The notes under the pieces: model-generated
Seen by the model: the letters and a program-made list of their open reading frames with translations, nothing else
Told to the model about the DNA's origin: nothing
Databases searched by the model: none
Position numbers and translations under genes: made by a program
Assembly (NCBI GenBank): GCA_025782575.1
Contig: JALGYY010000001.1
Coordinates: forward strand, 5,019 to 69,018
Direction: 5' to 3'
DNA: 64,000 nucleotides
Source: a bacterium
Lineage (GTDB): Bacteria; Orphanbacterota; Orphanbacteria; Orphanbacterales; Orphanbacteraceae
Shown here: piece by piece, positions 63,071 to 64,000 of the stretch
Numbering within the stretch: position 1 is the first letter of the stretch
Layout of the letters: the number at the start of each line of letters is the position of its first letter

Positions 63071-63733
63071 ATGAAGCCTGGTGACAATCGCGATGTGGCC
63101 GCCATGATCCTCGCGGCCGGCTACTCGAAAAGGATGGGCCGTCCGAAAGCCCTTCTCCCCCTCCCGGGGGGAGAAACGGTGATCAGCCGTGTGATCGGTG
63201 CCTTTCGCTCCATCGGAATCGAGCGCCTCCTGGTGGTCGTCGGGAGCAGCGGGGGGGAGATCAGCGCCGAGGTGAAGCGCGTTTCGCCCGCTGCGGCCAT
63301 CATCTGGAACGGCCTATTCCCTGTGGGCCAGACGACATCGCTCCAGGCGGGCATTCGGGCATTGCCCCCTGACATCAAAGCCGCATTCCTGACACCGGTC
63401 GACTTTCCCCTCACCGAGACGGCTACCCTCCTGGCCCTCCAGTCTGCCTGGCGATCATCCGGCAAGGGAAAGGCGATCTTCGTCCCCGCGCATGGCGGTC
63501 GGAGAGGGCACCCCTTTCTGGTCGATCGATCGATCTTCCATGAATACATGGAGTTACGAGGGGATGAGCCAGGGAACAGAGTCGCCCGTTCCGATCCTCG
63601 ACGAGTCTCTGAGGTCCCGGTATCGACGCCGTCCATCCGTATCGATCTAGACGATCCGGCCGATTATGCCGCGGTCCGGATAGCCCTGAAGTGCTCATCC
63701 GCATCATTTCTGCAGGATAGCGAAAGAACTTGA
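63071..63733 (+). CDS. MocA/MobA-like NTP transferase (molybdenum cofactor cytidylyltransferase-like)
   Basis: A 220-aa nucleotidyltransferase of the MobA/MocA group. The N-terminal loop is MILAAGYSKRMGRPKALLPL (dinucleotide pyrophosphorylase signature). It continues with LLVVVGSSGGEISAE, NGLFPVGQTTSLQAGIRA, FLTPVDFPL (metal-binding Asp) and GRRGHPFLV, all matching MocA-type enzymes that add CMP to molybdopterin cofactor. Other NTP-sugar transferases are less likely. The ATG at 63071 is the natural start of the ORF's conserved part; no strong ribosome-binding site precedes it. No molybdoenzyme gene is visible. Confidence 0.8.
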   Translation: MKPGDNRDVAAMILAAGYSKRMGRPKALLPLPGGETVISRVIGAFRSIGIERLLVVVGSSGGEISAEVKRVSPAAAIIWNGLFPVGQTTSLQAGIRALPPDIKAAFLTPVDFPLTETATLLALQSAWRSSGKGKAIFVPAHGGRRGHPFLVDRSIFHEYMELRGDEPGNRVARSDPRRVSEVPVSTPSIRIDLDDPADYAAVRIALKCSSASFLQDSERT

Positions 63734-64000
63734 TTATTAGTTGGCCATCTGCTAAACTGCCTTCATCAAAGAAATCCCTCGTATTCTTTGCCAGCTCCCT
63801 CGGCTGAATGCTCGTCCCCGGTGTTTCGTATACCCCCCGGTATTCGGATCTGTGACCCCCCAGGGGGAACCTGTCCCTGCACGCAAGTGTATGTCGTCAG
63901 CCAAAATGGGACAGTTTCTCCTGAGAGCTAAAGGACACCCTCTCTTAGATCAGCAGGCCGAAGTAAATCGTTTCGGCCAATCGATCTCCCTTGATTATAC
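63734..64000. other. non-coding tail of the window
   Basis: 267 bases after the MocA-like gene without a convincing open frame. It contains the REP-like repeat and several C-rich runs (GTATACCCCCCGG, TGTGACCCCCC). A gene could begin beyond the edge. Confidence 0.4.
63851..63920. repeat. REP-like inverted repeat in the terminal non-coding region
   Basis: GAACCTGTCCC (63867-63877) and GGGACAGTTTC (63908-63918) form an imperfect 11-base inverted pair (10 of 11), next to a short C6-A-G5 hairpin. GGGACAG/CTGTCCC half-sites are common in RAYT-associated repeats of several phyla. No transposase is in the window. Confidence 0.4.

Noticed and set aside
1-64000. CRISPR array, prophage or IS element
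   Set aside because: No regularly spaced repeats, integrase, transposase or phage structural genes were found; only an HNH gene and REP-like repeat hint at mobility.

Overview
The window is a gene-dense, moderately GC-rich bacterial chromosome segment with very short intergenic gaps. It has many 1-14 nt start/stop overlaps and frequent TTG, GTG and even CTG starts. Several large secreted proteins end in the same FlgD-like/type IX-like Ig fold (NPNP...G.L......G.H...W.GRD..G...P.GIY). Together with the beta-propeller hybrid histidine kinase, DUF4382 lipoprotein and many GT-C membrane proteins, this suggests an uncultured FCB-type lineage (Eisenbacteria/Krumholzibacteria/Latescibacteria-like). 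That placement is inferred from protein style, not from a marker search. No phage, IS element or CRISPR array was recognised.

Layout. 1-3905 (minus): an Mrp/Mbh-type cation/proton antiporter module in the order E-F-G-(DUF4040 fusion)-B-C-D, running off the left edge. 4061-6398 (minus): a CapK/PaaK-like adenylating enzyme and a glycosyltransferase. 6432-11929: a DUF457 membrane hydrolase with a probable CTG start, a threonine-dehydrogenase-like SDR, and a coupled sulfatase/START-like/NmrA-like trio. 12248-25943: a giant secreted putative glycoside hydrolase with tandem Ig-like repeats, a methyltransferase, glutaminyl-tRNA synthetase, a hybrid sensor kinase and a membrane-embedded spermidine-synthase-like protein. 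26054-35761: a sulfatase remnant, a GT-C membrane protein, a beta-helix protein interrupted by an in-frame TGA, a membrane-anchored MsrB-MsrA fusion and a 1360-aa subtilase.

35944-52157 (minus) is a 13-gene surface-glycan operon with almost every gene overlapping the next. It holds a flippase, two SPASM radical-SAM proteins, eight predicted glycosyltransferases or GT-C proteins (five GT4, two GT2 and a TMTC-like TPR protein), a membrane sulfatase-like enzyme and an APH-type kinase. A divergent ArnT-like GT39 gene (52337-54001) lies next to it. The flippase and glycosyltransferases imply lipid-linked assembly and export of a heteropolysaccharide. The sulfatase-like and kinase-like enzymes may decorate it, and the radical-SAM proteins are the unexplained part.

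54012-60249 carries secreted or membrane accessory genes: a transglutaminase, a His/Glu/Pro-repeat protein, a fatty acid hydroxylase, an HNH endonuclease butted against the truncated tail of a secreted protein, a small exported protein and a DUF4382 lipoprotein. 60515-64000 is housekeeping: tRNA-Gln(CTG), gltX, a tandem-domain PTPS/QueD protein and a MocA-like nucleotidyltransferase. The end is non-coding and holds a REP-like inverted repeat.
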